Below are positions 34,574 through 43,888 of a stretch of 64,000 nt of DNA, piece by piece. Both the position numbers and the translations under genes were made by a program. Positions within the stretch are counted from its first letter, which is position 1; every line of letters starts with the position of its first letter. The notes under the pieces were generated by a model. The model worked only from the letters and a program-made list of their open reading frames with translations. It was not told the DNA's origin and searched no databases. The DNA comes from Streptomyces sp. NBC_01754 (GTDB lineage Bacteria > Actinomycetota > Actinomycetes > Streptomycetales > Streptomycetaceae), in contig NZ_CP109132.1 of the NCBI RefSeq assembly GCF_035918015.1, forward strand, positions 4,154,001 through 4,218,000. The letters run 5' to 3'.

Positions 34574-35215
34574 ATGGCCATCACCGATGACCTGCGTAAG
34601 ACCCTCACCGACCCCACCCCCCTCTACTTCGCCGCCGGTACCGCCGACCTCGCCGTGGAGCAGGCGCGCAAGGTCCCGGCGCTGATCGAGCAGCTGCGGG
34701 CCGAGGCGCCCGAGCGGTTCGAGGCCGTCCGCAACACCGACCCGAAGGCCGTGCAGGAGAGGGTCGCCACGCAGGCCAGGGAGGCCCAGGCCGCCGTGCA
34801 GGCGAAGATGGCCGGGGTCCTGGAGGCACTGGACACCGACCTGAAGACGCTGGGTGAGAACGCCCAGGACCTGGCGCTGCGGAGCGTGGGGGTGGCCGCC
34901 GAGTACGCGGTGCGGGCCCGGGAGACGTACGAGAAGGTCGCCGAGCGCGGCGAGCAGAGCGTGCGGACGTGGCGCGGCGAGACGGCCGAGGAGATCGTCG
35001 AGATCGCCACCGTCGTCGATGTGGAGCCCAAGCCGGTGGCGCGGCAGAAGGCCGAGGCCGCGGACGCTTCGGCGATGAAGCCCGCGGTGAAGCCGGAGCC
35101 GAAGGCCGAGCCGAAGAGCACCGAGGCCGAGGCGGCGCCCGTCGCGTCCGCGCGGAAGACGGCCCCCGCCCGTAAGCCCGCGGTGAAGAAGACCGCGCCG
35201 CCGTCCGCGAAGTAG
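34574..35215 (+). CDS. HBHA-like helical protein with Lys/Ala/Pro tail
   Basis: 213 aa. Residues 1-145 are a long amphipathic helix (MAITDDLRKTLTDPTPLYFAAGTADLAVEQ...). The C-terminal 65 residues are repeats of Lys, Ala, Pro and Glu (KPEPKAEPKSTEAEAAP, KKTAPPSAK). This matches the heparin-binding haemagglutinin layout of mycobacteria; in Streptomyces the role is unknown and may involve the cell surface or lipid bodies. It follows the XRE gene by 28 bp, probably in one operon. Confidence 0.82.
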   Translation: MAITDDLRKTLTDPTPLYFAAGTADLAVEQARKVPALIEQLRAEAPERFEAVRNTDPKAVQERVATQAREAQAAVQAKMAGVLEALDTDLKTLGENAQDLALRSVGVAAEYAVRARETYEKVAERGEQSVRTWRGETAEEIVEIATVVDVEPKPVARQKAEAADASAMKPAVKPEPKAEPKSTEAEAAPVASARKTAPARKPAVKKTAPPSAK

Positions 35216-35464
35216 ACCGGAGTCCCGGTGCCGGACGCCCTGACCCGGTGCGAACCGGAATCCGGGAACCGGGAGCCGGTGCGTGGCCGGAAACAGAAAA
35301 TCCGGAAACAGAAATCCCGGAAACCGGAAACCCGGAGCCGATACGTGGCCGGATCCGGTGCCGGAGACCGGCAGGCGGGACGGAGTGCGGGCGGGCACCT
35401 TTCGGGATGTCCGGTCGTTGTCCCGGTACCTTGGCCGCGAGGCGTTCTTTCCCCTGATTAGGCG
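35216..35464. repeat. Short CCGGAAAC-type repeats in an intergenic gap
   Basis: Several imperfect copies of CCGGAAAC or CCGGAA(T/A)CC occur between 35255 and 35345, including paired GTGGCCGGA blocks (35283 and 35346). It looks like simple-sequence expansion and has no coding content. Confidence 0.4.
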
Positions 35465-35809
35465 GTGCTCACCGTGTTGCTCGCAGCATTCGGCTCGTTT
35501 CTCCAGCTGATCTTCCTGGCCATGCTCGTCCTGGCCGTGGTCGCGCTGGTCTTCGCCGTCACGGCGCGCGAGGACGCCTACCGGGCGGCGGACAAGCAGA
35601 AGAAGTCCTTCTGGCTGCTCATCCTCGGCGTCACCGTCGTCGTGAACCTCTTCATCCCGATCCTGTTCCTGCAGATCGCGGGTCTGATCGCCTCCATCGT
35701 CTTCATGGTGGACGTGCGCCCGGCGATCAAGGCGGTGTCGGGCGGGGGCAACCGGCGCGGCGGCTCGTCCAGCGACGGGCCGTACGGCCCCTACAACGGC
35801 GGGCGCTGA
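35465..35809 (+). CDS. DUF2516-family membrane protein
   Basis: 114 aa from a GTG. Two long hydrophobic helices (FGSFLQLIFLAMLVLAVVALVF and FWLLILGVTVVVNLFIPILF, with a third in 'IAGLIASIVFMV') surround the charged loop AREDAYRAADKQKKS that is typical of DUF2516. The tail is Gly/Ser/Tyr-rich. Function unknown. Its 3' end overlaps the convergent phosphatase gene by 19 bp. Confidence 0.9.
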   Translation: MLTVLLAAFGSFLQLIFLAMLVLAVVALVFAVTAREDAYRAADKQKKSFWLLILGVTVVVNLFIPILFLQIAGLIASIVFMVDVRPAIKAVSGGGNRRGGSSSDGPYGPYNGGR

Positions 35810-37137
35810 GAGCCCGCGGGCGAGGCCGGACCGGGGCGGGAGCGCGAGGCGCTCCGGCCCCGTCGGTGTACCGGGGCGTCGTCGCGTTCCAGCAGCAGCA
35901 CGGCGACGTCGTCGGTCAGCTCGCCGCCGTTCAGCTCCTGGACCTGGGTGACGGCGGCCTCCAGCAGTTCCTCGCCGGCCAGTCCCCGGTCCAGCTGGCC
36001 GTTGACCATCGCCACCATGCCGTCCTGGCCCAGGCGCTGGGACCCCTCGGCCGACACCCGGCCCTCGATCAGCCCGTCGGTGTACATCATCAGGCTCCAG
36101 GAGCCGCCCAGCTGGACCTGGCGGCGGGGCCAGCGGGCGCGCGGGAGCAGACCGAGTGCCGGGCCGCCCTCCTCGTAGGGGAGCAGATGCGCCGCCCGGC
36201 CCTGGCGGGCGATCAGCGGCGCGGGGTGGCCGGCGAGGCAGAGCCCGGCATGGCGCCCGTCGGGGGTGATGTCGACGGTGCACACGGTCGCGAAGATCTC
36301 CTCGCTCTGCCGTTCGTGCTCCAGGACCTGCTGGAGCGTGGCGAGCAGTACGTCGCCGCACAGCCCGGCCAGGGTCAGGGCCCGCCAGGCGATGCGGAGC
36401 TCCACCCCGAGCGCCGCCTCGTCCGGCCCGTGGCCGCAGACGTCACCGATCATGGCGTGCACGGTGCCGTCGGGGGTGCGGACCGTGTCGTAGAAGTCCC
36501 CGCCGAGCAGGGCACGGCTGCGGCCGGGCCGGTAGCGGGCGGCGAAGCTCAGATCGGAGCCCTCCAGGAGAGGTGTGGGCAGCAGCCCGCGTTCCAGCCG
36601 GGCGTTCTCCTGGGCGCGCAGCCGGGACTCGGTCAGCTGGTGCTGGGCGATGTCCGCGCGTTTGCGTTCCACCGCGTACCGGATGGCGCGGCTGAGGAGG
36701 TGTCCGTCGAGCTCGCCGCGGAAGAGGTAGTCCTGGGCTCCCACACGTACGGCCTCGGCGGCCCGTTCGGTGTCGTCCGCGGCGGTGAGGGCGAGGACGG
36801 CGTGGTGTGGTGCGATGCGCAGGACGTGCTGGAGCGTGGCGAGCTCGGCGTGGACGTCGTCGTCGCCGTCGTCCGGGCGGCTCTCGGCGCGTGCTCCGGC
36901 CGGCGGCGCCAGGGCGAGGTCGACCAGGACGCAGTCGACGTGGTCCGTGAGCAGCCGGCCGGCCTCGGTGAGGTTGCGGGCGGTACGGACGCGGACGCGG
37001 GCCCCGCCCTCGGACGACAGCTCGGGGACGGTGAAGGTGCCCGCGAGGTCGTCCGAGATCACCAGCAGGGTGAGATCGGGTCCATGGGAGGCCTCCGCAG
37101 CGGAAACAGCACGTTGCTGCGGTACGGGTACGGGCAT
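35791..37137 (-). CDS. SpoIIE-type protein phosphatase with N-terminal receiver-like domain
   Basis: 448 aa from the ATG at 37137, chosen because GGAAGGAAAG lies upstream. Residues about 20-150 form a receiver-like domain (LTLLVISDDLAG, CVLVDLALA, AVRVGAQDYLFRG) and the rest is a PP2C/SpoIIE phosphatase: LLGGDFYDT, MIGDVCGHGPDEAA, VCTVDITPDGRHAGLCLAGHPAPL, YTDGLIEGR, TDDVAVLLL. Such proteins in Streptomyces dephosphorylate anti-sigma-factor antagonists. Its stop overlaps the end of the DUF2516 gene. Confidence 0.9.
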   Translation of the reverse strand: MPVPVPQQRAVSAAEASHGPDLTLLVISDDLAGTFTVPELSSEGGARVRVRTARNLTEAGRLLTDHVDCVLVDLALAPPAGARAESRPDDGDDDVHAELATLQHVLRIAPHHAVLALTAADDTERAAEAVRVGAQDYLFRGELDGHLLSRAIRYAVERKRADIAQHQLTESRLRAQENARLERGLLPTPLLEGSDLSFAARYRPGRSRALLGGDFYDTVRTPDGTVHAMIGDVCGHGPDEAALGVELRIAWRALTLAGLCGDVLLATLQQVLEHERQSEEIFATVCTVDITPDGRHAGLCLAGHPAPLIARQGRAAHLLPYEEGGPALGLLPRARWPRRQVQLGGSWSLMMYTDGLIEGRVSAEGSQRLGQDGMVAMVNGQLDRGLAGEELLEAAVTQVQELNGGELTDDVAVLLLERDDAPVHRRGRSASRSRPGPASPAGSQRPPL

Positions 37138-37368
37138 CGGTACGGCTTTCCTTCCCTCCCCCGAGGGCGCGGCGGACGCCGATCGACGACCCGCCAGACG
37201 GGGACCATAGCGGTCCGTGGTGGGGGAACGGAATGGTGCACGAAGATCGGCCCCCGTCATATGCGCGGCCATAAGCCGCTTCCCGTCACGGATCCGGCGG
37301 CACGGGAACGGAGGAAACGGACAGGGGGGCCATGACGAACATCACGCACGCACCGCCGTGGGACGGAT

Positions 37369-38433
37369 CTACCTGTCGGGGCGGACCACGCCGAGGATCT
37401 CCATCGAGCCGGCCCCCGCCGGCGTGACGTTTCGGCCGGGCCGGGGGGCGTGCACGATCGAGCCGCCGCCGACGTACATACCGACGTGGCTGGCGTCGCT
37501 GTGGTAGATGATCAGGTCGCCGGGGCGCATGTCCTGGACGGCGATGTGCGGCAGCCGCCGCCACTGCTCCTGGGACGTCCGGGGTATCGGACGCTTCGCC
37601 GCGGCCCAGGCCTGGGAGGTCAGCCCGGAGCAGTCGTACGAGTCGGGGCCCTCGGCGCCCCATACGTACGGCTTGCCGATCTGGGCGGTCGCGAAGGCCA
37701 CGGCCGCCTTGCCGCCGGCGCTCGCCTCGCGGTCGATCTCCTTGAGGGCGCCGGAGGAGAGCCAGGCGTTCTGGGCCGTGGACGCCGCTTCCTTCTCCAG
37801 TTCCAGGAGCCGGGCCCTCTCCTCCTTCTCCAGCTGCGCCTCGATCTTCTTCGCCGCCGCTATCTGGGCGTTGATCCGCTTCTTGGCCTTCGCCTGCTTG
37901 AGCCGGCCGGCCTCGATCTTCTCCCAGTTGAGGCTCGCGTCCTTGGTGTACGTCTCCAAGTCCTCCTGGGCCTGCTCCAGTTCGCTGAGCATTCCCTTGG
38001 TGGCCTGCTGGCCCTGACGGACCTGGTTCACTCCGTCCATGAAGAGGCCCGGGTCGCCGCTCAGGACCAGCTGCGCGCCCAGCGGCAGCCCGCCGTTGCG
38101 GTACTGCTCGCGGGCCTGGGCGCCCGCTCTGCTCTTCAGGTCGGCGATCCGGGCGCGGCCGTCGGTGATCGCCTCGGTGAGCCGGGCGAGCTCCTTGGAC
38201 TGCTTCTCCGCCTCTTCCTTCGCGAGGTTGTACGCGTCCGTGGCCGCGCCCGCCTTGCGGTAGAGGGTGTCGATCTCCTGGCGTACCTCTTCGAGGCTCT
38301 TCCCGCCCGGAGCGGACGAGGAGGAGGGGGCGGGCTCGGGGGCCGGGGCCGCGAGGGCCTGGGCCGGCGCGGTCAGCAGGGCCAGTGCGCAGACCAGAGT
38401 GATCGCAGCAGAGGCACAGTGGCGTCGGTTCAC
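37369..38433 (-). CDS. Secreted NlpC/P60 endopeptidase
   Basis: 354 aa from a GTG with GGAGGGGGAG upstream. A signal peptide (residues 1-29, ending AQALAAPAP) leads into long coiled coils (about 45-215) and a C-terminal NlpC/P60 domain with Cys in DSYDCSGLTSQAW, His in SHVGMYVGG and His in IVHAPRPG. These enzymes cut the D-Glu-diaminoacid bond of peptidoglycan and are remodelling hydrolases. The coiled coil may control activity or bind partners at the envelope. Confidence 0.93.
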   Translation of the reverse strand: MNRRHCASAAITLVCALALLTAPAQALAAPAPEPAPSSSSAPGGKSLEEVRQEIDTLYRKAGAATDAYNLAKEEAEKQSKELARLTEAITDGRARIADLKSRAGAQAREQYRNGGLPLGAQLVLSGDPGLFMDGVNQVRQGQQATKGMLSELEQAQEDLETYTKDASLNWEKIEAGRLKQAKAKKRINAQIAAAKKIEAQLEKEERARLLELEKEAASTAQNAWLSSGALKEIDREASAGGKAAVAFATAQIGKPYVWGAEGPDSYDCSGLTSQAWAAAKRPIPRTSQEQWRRLPHIAVQDMRPGDLIIYHSDASHVGMYVGGGSIVHAPRPGRNVTPAGAGSMEILGVVRPDR

Positions 38434-38604
38434 GAGCTCCCCCTCCGGGCGTCAGGCAACGGATGCCGCAACGCAAGCATCTGACTTACCGTCAGTAACA
38501 TCTCGGTGACGACGCGATCGTGCCATGTTGTCCCGTAAAGCAACAGAGGCCCGGCTCGCGTGCCGTGTCACACAGGGGGACGAACGGGGACGCGTACGTG
38601 TTCC

Positions 38605-38674
38605 CGGCGCGCGCCACCCGCGTCCCGGTGCGCGCGCCACCCGCGTCCGGGCGCCGGGTCACCCGCGTCCCGGC
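38605..38674. repeat. Three tandem copies of a 22-23-bp GC-rich unit
   Basis: The core CACCCGCGTCC starts at 38615, 38638 and 38660. The copies lie between the NlpC/P60 gene and the methyltransferase gene, just outside the latter's stop. No function is evident. Confidence 0.6.
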
Positions 38675-38693
38675 CGGGGGCCGCCCGTCCCGG

Positions 38694-39488
38694 TCAGTGG
38701 CCGGACGGTGTCGCGGGCCGCAGCGCGGACCACCGCACCGTGATCTCGCCCTGCCGCCACCGGCGTACGTCGTCCGTCAGGGGCCAGTCGGCGGACACCG
38801 CCCGCACCGCCGCGATCCAGCGCTGCCGTGCGCCCAGCGACGCGTACGGGGCGGCCGAGGCCCAGGCGCGGTCCAGGTCGCGCAGGAACGCGTGCACCGG
38901 CTCGCCCGGCACATTGCGGTGGATCAGCGCCTTCGGCAGCCGCTCCGCCAGGTCCGAGGGGCGGTCCAGCGAGCCCAGCCGGGTCGCGAAGGTGACCGTA
39001 CGGGGGCCCTCCGGCCCGAGCGCGACCCAGACGTGCCGCCGCCCGATCTCGTCGCAGGTGCCCTCGACGAGCAGCCCGCCCGGGGCGAGCCGGGCGCACA
39101 GCCGTGCCCAGACGGCGGCGACCTCGCCCTCGTCGTACTGGCGCAGCACGTTCGCCGCCCGGACGAGGGTGGGGCGCGCGTCCAGCGGGAGCTCGAAGCC
39201 GCCATGGACGAAGGTCAGGCCGTCGCGTTCGTACGGCTTCGCCGCGGCGACGCGGCCCGGGTCGATCTCGACGCCGACGACCGTGGTGCGTGGTTCGGCG
39301 TCGCGCAGCCGGCGCAGCAGCTCGACGGCGGTCCAGGGGGCCGCGCCGTAGCCGAGGTCGACCGCGACGGGGTGATCGCTGCGGCGCAGAGCGGGGCCGT
39401 GGGTGGCGGCGATCCAGCGGTCCATACGGCGCAGCCGGTTGGGGTTGGTGGTCCCGCGGGTCGCGGTGCCGATGGGGCGCTGGTGCAT
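38694..39488 (-). CDS. SAM-dependent methyltransferase-like protein
   Basis: 264 aa from the ATG at 39488. Motif I is altered (AVDLGYGAAPWTAV), followed by VVGVEIDPGRVAAAKPY and LTFVHGGFELP and a late 'LAPGGLLVEGTCDEIG'. This is a class I methyltransferase fold with the acidic ribose-binding residue present. Substrate unknown. The gene is divergent from mshA, and this pairing is common in Streptomyces. Confidence 0.8.
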   Translation of the reverse strand: MHQRPIGTATRGTTNPNRLRRMDRWIAATHGPALRRSDHPVAVDLGYGAAPWTAVELLRRLRDAEPRTTVVGVEIDPGRVAAAKPYERDGLTFVHGGFELPLDARPTLVRAANVLRQYDEGEVAAVWARLCARLAPGGLLVEGTCDEIGRRHVWVALGPEGPRTVTFATRLGSLDRPSDLAERLPKALIHRNVPGEPVHAFLRDLDRAWASAAPYASLGARQRWIAAVRAVSADWPLTDDVRRWRQGEITVRWSALRPATPSGH

Positions 39489-39681
39489 GAGAGCGAGCCT
39501 AAGGGCTGTTCCCGAGGACGGACGGCGGGCCGGGAGAGGGGGGAGGGCGCGGGGCCGCGTGCCGAGTCCGTGCGTAATGATTTGGTAAAGCGGAAATGAA
39601 AAGGCTTCGTTCCGCTGTTCTGCCACCCGTGGGGCCGCGTGCCCCCGAGCGTCATGCCCCGAGCGAGGAGGAGCGGACCAC

Positions 39682-41067
39682 GTGAGCCAGTACATCTCCC
39701 GGCTCGGCGGCAACCGTGTGGCACCCCGTATCCGCTTCCCGGGCGGCTTCGCCGGCGGCCACCGCAAGCCGCGCCGCGTCGCGATGCTGTCCGTGCACAC
39801 CTCGCCCCTGCACCAGCCCGGTACCGGTGACGCGGGCGGGATGAACGTCTACATCGTCGAGCTGGCCAGGCGGCTCGCCGCGATCGGCGTCGAGGTGGAG
39901 ATATTCACCCGGGCCACCACCGGTGCCCTGCCCCCGTCGGTGGAACTGGCCCCCGGCGTGCTCGTCCGCCATGTGGACGCCGGACCGTACGAGGGGCTCG
40001 CCAAGGAGGAGCTGCCCGCCCAGCTCTGCGCCTTCACCCACGGGGTGATGCAGGTGTGGGCCGGCCAGCGCCCCGGCTACTACGACCTCGTCCACTCCCA
40101 CTACTGGCTCTCCGGCCAGGTCGGCTGGCTCGCCGCCCAGCGGTGGGGCGTTCCGCTCGTCCACGCGATGCACACCATGGCGAAGGTCAAGAACGCCGCC
40201 CTCGCCGAGGGCGACACCCCCGAGCCCGCCGCCCGGGTGATCGGCGAGACGCAGATCGTCTACGCCTCCGACCGGCTCATCGCGAACACCGCGGAGGAGG
40301 CGGACGAGCTCGTCCGCTTCTACGAGGCCGACCCCGCCTCGGTGGCCGTCGTCCACCCCGGCGTCAACCTGGAACGCTTCCGCCCCTTCCCCGCGGCATC
40401 CGGCGGCCCCCGGGGGCGGGAGTCCGCCCGCGCCGCCGCCCGCGCCCGGCTCGGGCTCCCGCAGGACGCCCTGATCCCGCTCTTCGCCGGCCGTATCCAG
40501 CCGCTGAAGGCCCCGGACGTCCTGCTGCGCGCCGTCGCCGTCCTCCTGGACCGTGTCCCCTCGCTCCGCTCCCGCATCCTCGTCCCGGTGGTCGGCGGTC
40601 CCAGCGGCAGCGGGCTGGCCAAGCCGGAGGGCCTACAGAAGCTGGCGGCCCGCCTGGGCATCGCCGACGTCGTACGGTTCCACCCGCCGGTCGGCCAGGA
40701 ACAGCTCGCCGACTGGTTCCGGGCCGCGTCCGTACTGGTCATGCCGTCGTACAGCGAGTCCTTCGGGCTGGTCGCCATCGAGGCGCAGGCCTCCGGTACG
40801 CCGGTGGTCGCGGCCGCCGTGGGCGGGCTGCCGGTGGCGGTACGCGACGGGGTGAGCGGCTTCCTGATCCCGGGACACGACCCGGAGGGCTACGCCGAGG
40901 CGCTGGGCCGCTTCGCGGACGACCCGGAGCTGGCCGACCGGATGGGCGAGGCGGCCGCCGCGCACGCGCAGTCCTTCGGCTGGGACACGGCGGCCTCCGC
41001 CACCGCCGACGTGTACACGGCCGCGATGTACGACCACCGGCGCCGCGCACGCCTGCCCCATGCCTGA
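39682..41067 (+). CDS. mshA: D-inositol-3-phosphate glycosyltransferase (mycothiol synthesis)
   Basis: 461 aa from a GTG with GAGGAGGAG upstream. GT4 family: the N-terminal [23 protein letters not shown] binds UDP-GlcNAc, '[15 protein letters not shown]' and '[22 protein letters not shown]' are MshA-specific, and '[28 protein letters not shown]' is the C-terminal EX7E motif. It transfers GlcNAc from UDP-GlcNAc to 1-L-myo-inositol-1-phosphate, the first step of mycothiol synthesis. The family match is very strong. Confidence 0.96.
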   Translation: MSQYISRLGGNRVAPRIRFPGGFAGGHRKPRRVAMLSVHTSPLHQPGTGDAGGMNVYIVELARRLAAIGVEVEIFTRATTGALPPSVELAPGVLVRHVDAGPYEGLAKEELPAQLCAFTHGVMQVWAGQRPGYYDLVHSHYWLSGQVGWLAAQRWGVPLVHAMHTMAKVKNAALAEGDTPEPAARVIGETQIVYASDRLIANTAEEADELVRFYEADPASVAVVHPGVNLERFRPFPAASGGPRGRESARAAARARLGLPQDALIPLFAGRIQPLKAPDVLLRAVAVLLDRVPSLRSRILVPVVGGPSGSGLAKPEGLQKLAARLGIADVVRFHPPVGQEQLADWFRAASVLVMPSYSESFGLVAIEAQASGTPVVAAAVGGLPVAVRDGVSGFLIPGHDPEGYAEALGRFADDPELADRMGEAAAAHAQSFGWDTAASATADVYTAAMYDHRRRARLPHA

Positions 41068-41213
41068 GCCCGCCCGGGGCCCCCGTCCACTGAGCCCGCA
41101 ACCAGGGCACGCCCGACGCCTGAGTCCGCCCCGCCACCCGAGCCGGCACCCGGGGCGCGCCCCGCAGGGACGACGCCTCGGCCTTCCGGCGCCCGCTGCC
41201 GTACGCTCGCACC

Positions 41214-41723
41214 ATGGCTGACGTACCCGACGAAGCAGCAGTGGCGCAGGTCATCGAGGCGACGCTGAACGACGCGGAGCTCGCATGGGAGAGTCCCGAG
41301 CCGGGCAACTACGTCGTCACGCTGCCCGGAACCCGGAAGCTGTCCACGACCTGCTCCCTGCTCGTCGGCCGGCACTCCCTCTCCCTCAACGCGTTCGTCA
41401 TCCGCCACCCGGACGAGAACGACGCGGCCGTGCACCGCTGGCTGCTGGAGCGCAATCTGCGGCTGTTCGGGGTGGGGTACGCCATCGACCGGCTCGGCGA
41501 CATCTATCTCGTCGGACGGTTCCCGCTCTCCGTGGTCACCCCCGAAGAGCTCGACCGGCTGCTGGGCGTGGTGCTGGAGACGGCGGACGGTGCCTTCAAC
41601 TCCCTGCTGGAGCTGGGTTTCGCGAGCGCGATCCGCAAGGAGTACGCCTGGCGGGTCGAGCGCGGCGAGTCCACCCGGAACCTGGACGCGTTCAGTCACC
41701 TCACCCGGCGGTCCGACGGCTGA
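41214..41723 (+). CDS. YbjN-domain protein
   Basis: 169 aa. The alpha/beta pattern (VIEATLNDAELAWE, YVVTLPGTRKLSTTCSLLVG, LSLNAFVIRHPDEN, LYLVGRFPLSVV) matches YbjN/TY3-type cytoplasmic proteins that act as chaperone-like or secretion-associated factors; the actinobacterial role is unknown. It follows mshA by 146 bp and overlaps the end of a frameshifted minus-strand gene by 23 bp. Confidence 0.85.
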   Translation: MADVPDEAAVAQVIEATLNDAELAWESPEPGNYVVTLPGTRKLSTTCSLLVGRHSLSLNAFVIRHPDENDAAVHRWLLERNLRLFGVGYAIDRLGDIYLVGRFPLSVVTPEELDRLLGVVLETADGAFNSLLELGFASAIRKEYAWRVERGESTRNLDAFSHLTRRSDG

Positions 41724-41926
41724 CGGCCGCGGCCACCTCGTCCAGTACGTGCGCGGCGGAGCCGAGCAGGGCGCTGATCGCGGCGACCGGGCGCGGCAGC
41801 CGTTCCGCGTACGTCTCCGCTCCGTCGAGCACGGCATCGGCCATGGGTCAGCACCATGTACGCGCCCGTCGGCGACCCGGGATCCGGTTCGGCGTGCACG
41901 ATCTGGGGGACCAGACCCTCGCTCAC
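41701..41926 (-). pseudogene. Small conserved gene with an apparent one-base frameshift
   Basis: A GTG at 41926 starts MSEGLVPQIVHAEPDPGSP ... YMVLTH, then at about 41845 the frame changes. The other frame continues ADAVLDGAETYAERLPRPVA ... LDEVAAAVSRRTAG to a stop at 41701. Removing one base in CATGGCCGATGCC joins them into about 74 residues. It is either a true frameshift mutation or a sequencing error. Function unknown. Confidence 0.55.
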
Positions 41927-42174
41927 CGGCGCGGCGGCCGGCGTAGAAGGCGGGCACGGTGGGCGCTCCTCGGCCGGTCCGGATATCCACGACCGCCTCT
42001 GGGAATGTTCACAAGGTGATCACAGTGGAATCACGATCACATCCGGTGACGGTCGGAGACGATCACCGGGCAGGGCCCCGATCGTAGAGTGTGACGATCT
42101 GCAACAGCCCTCCGAATCGGCGGAGTTCCGCGCCGGGAAGCCTGTCGCTCCTTCTCACGAGAGATGAACCAGCC

Positions 42175-42963
42175 ATGCGCGCCACCGTAGTACGCCGTAC
42201 CGCCCTCGCCGCCTCCGTGGTGTCCCTGGCCCTGCTGGCCACCGCGTGCGGAGGTTCGGACGGCGGGAGCAAGGACGACGGCGGGAAGGCACCGGCCGGC
42301 AAGGACGGCGCCGCGAACACGGCGGTCAAGGCGCTGACCTCGGCGGAGCTGGAGAAGGCCTCGCTGGAGAAGGGCGACGTCCCCGGCCACCAGGTCAGCG
42401 CGGCGGGCCCGGAGGACATCGCCCAGCCCGAGGACATCGTCGTGGACAAGACGGAGTGCAAGCCGATCGGGTACGCCCTCTACGGGGCGAAGCGGGGGAC
42501 CCCCGTCGCCACCACCGGGCGCAAGGTCGTCCAGGAGCCCAAGAAGGAGGGCGTCAAGGACGCCAAGGACGCCAAGGCCGCACTCGAAGCCGGGCTCGAC
42601 GTGACGTCCACCCTGGTCGCGCTCAGCTCGTACGAGGGCGACGGCGCCGAGAAGAGCCTCGCCGAACTCCGTGAGGCCGCCACCGCCTGTGCCGCCGCCG
42701 GGTTCTCGGTGGCCGTGAAGGACTCCCCGCAGACGATCACGAAGGTGACCGAGGAGGAGGTGTCCGGCGGCGACGAGGCGGTGGCCTGGACGGTGACGAT
42801 CGAGGAAGAGGGCATGAAGATCCCCTTCAAGATCGTGAGTGTCCGTCAGGGTGGCACGGTCGCCACGTTCTCCTCCTTCAACCTCGGCTCGATGGCCGGG
42901 GCGGACATCGAGTTCGGCCTTCCGTCCGAGGTCATCGCGGCGCAGGTCAAGAAGCTCGGCTGA
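42175..42963 (+). CDS. Lipoprotein, 262 aa
   Basis: The ATG at 42175 opens a signal peptide (MRATVVRRTALAASVVSLALLATACGGS) with lipobox LATAC, so Cys is lipidated. The mature part is acidic/lysine-rich at first, then has a beta-rich domain with one 'TECKPIGYALY' region and 'ACAAAGFSVAV'. I recognise no catalytic motif. It is exported and membrane-anchored. The 3' end overlaps the convergent EamA gene by 17 bp. Confidence 0.85.
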   Translation: MRATVVRRTALAASVVSLALLATACGGSDGGSKDDGGKAPAGKDGAANTAVKALTSAELEKASLEKGDVPGHQVSAAGPEDIAQPEDIVVDKTECKPIGYALYGAKRGTPVATTGRKVVQEPKKEGVKDAKDAKAALEAGLDVTSTLVALSSYEGDGAEKSLAELREAATACAAAGFSVAVKDSPQTITKVTEEEVSGGDEAVAWTVTIEEEGMKIPFKIVSVRQGGTVATFSSFNLGSMAGADIEFGLPSEVIAAQVKKLG

Positions 42964-43888
42964 TACCGCGGCCGGCTCCGTCCGCGGTGGGCCGGGGCGG
43001 GGGCGGGTCGGAAGGCCTCTGCCCCGCCCCGGCCGCCCGGGGCCGCGCGAGTACGACGGCGCCGATCACCGTCAGGGCCCCGGCGAGCTGCGCCGGGGCC
43101 AGGGTCTCGTGCAGGACGAGATACCCGAGAGCCGTGGCGGCGAGCGGCGAGGCGAAGCCGAGCATGGAGACGGTCAGCGCGGGCAGTCGCTCGACGCCCC
43201 GGAACCAGACCGCGTACGCGAACAGCGCCCCGATGATCCCCAGGTAGGCGAAGCCGGCGACGTTGCGCCCGCTGACCGCGCCGGGCAGCCCCTCCCCCAG
43301 CAGCATGACGGGCAGCAGGAGCAGCCCGCCGAAGCTCAGCTGCCACCCCGTGAACGTCAGCAGGCCCACGCCCCGGGGCCGCCCCCAGCGCTTGGTGAGC
43401 ACGATGCCGCTCGCCATGCTCACCGCGCCCAGCAGACCGGCGCCCACCCCCACCGGGTCGAGCCCCGCGCGGGGTGTCAGGGCCAGCAGCCCGACTCCGG
43501 CGATCCCCGACGCGCAGGCGACGGCGTGGACCGGGGTGATCCTCTCCTTCAGCAGGAGCGCCGACAGGGCGAGGACGACCGTGGGCTGCACGGCCATCAC
43601 CAGCGCCGCGACCCCGCCGGGCAGGTGGTAGGCGGCGACGAAGAGCAGATAGAGGAACGCCCCGATGTTCAGCGTCCCGAGCACGGCGGCACGCCACCAC
43701 CAGTCGCCGCGGGGCAGCGTCCGGCCGATCGCGAGAAGGATCAGGCCGGCGGGCAGCGCCCGGACCGTGGCGGCCAGCAGAGGTCTGCCGGGCGGCAGCA
43801 TCTCGGTGGTGACGAGATAGGTGGAGCCCCAGATCAGCGGGGCCAGCGCGGTGAGCGCGGAGTCGGCGGCGACCCGGTCGGAGGTCAC
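42947..43888 (-). CDS. EamA-family (DMT) transporter
   Basis: 313 aa from a GTG that overlaps the nitroreductase stop by 4 bp. Ten hydrophobic helices in two EamA repeats are visible: 'LTALAPLIWGSTYLVTTEMLPP' starts the first, and 'MASGIVLTKRWGRPRGVG' and 'YLGIIGALFAYAVWFRGVERLPA' lie in the second. It probably exports a small metabolite, amino acid or drug. It forms an operon with the nitroreductase and is likely under the divergent MarR regulator. Confidence 0.88.
   Translation of the reverse strand: MTSDRVAADSALTALAPLIWGSTYLVTTEMLPPGRPLLAATVRALPAGLILLAIGRTLPRGDWWWRAAVLGTLNIGAFLYLLFVAAYHLPGGVAALVMAVQPTVVLALSALLLKERITPVHAVACASGIAGVGLLALTPRAGLDPVGVGAGLLGAVSMASGIVLTKRWGRPRGVGLLTFTGWQLSFGGLLLLPVMLLGEGLPGAVSGRNVAGFAYLGIIGALFAYAVWFRGVERLPALTVSMLGFASPLAATALGYLVLHETLAPAQLAGALTVIGAVVLARPRAAGAGQRPSDPPPPRPTADGAGRGISRAS

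Noticed and set aside
38434..38693. ydaO-type riboswitch upstream of the NlpC/P60 gene
   Set aside because: Such riboswitches often control these hydrolases in Streptomyces, but I could not find the conserved core; the region holds mostly simple tandem repeats.
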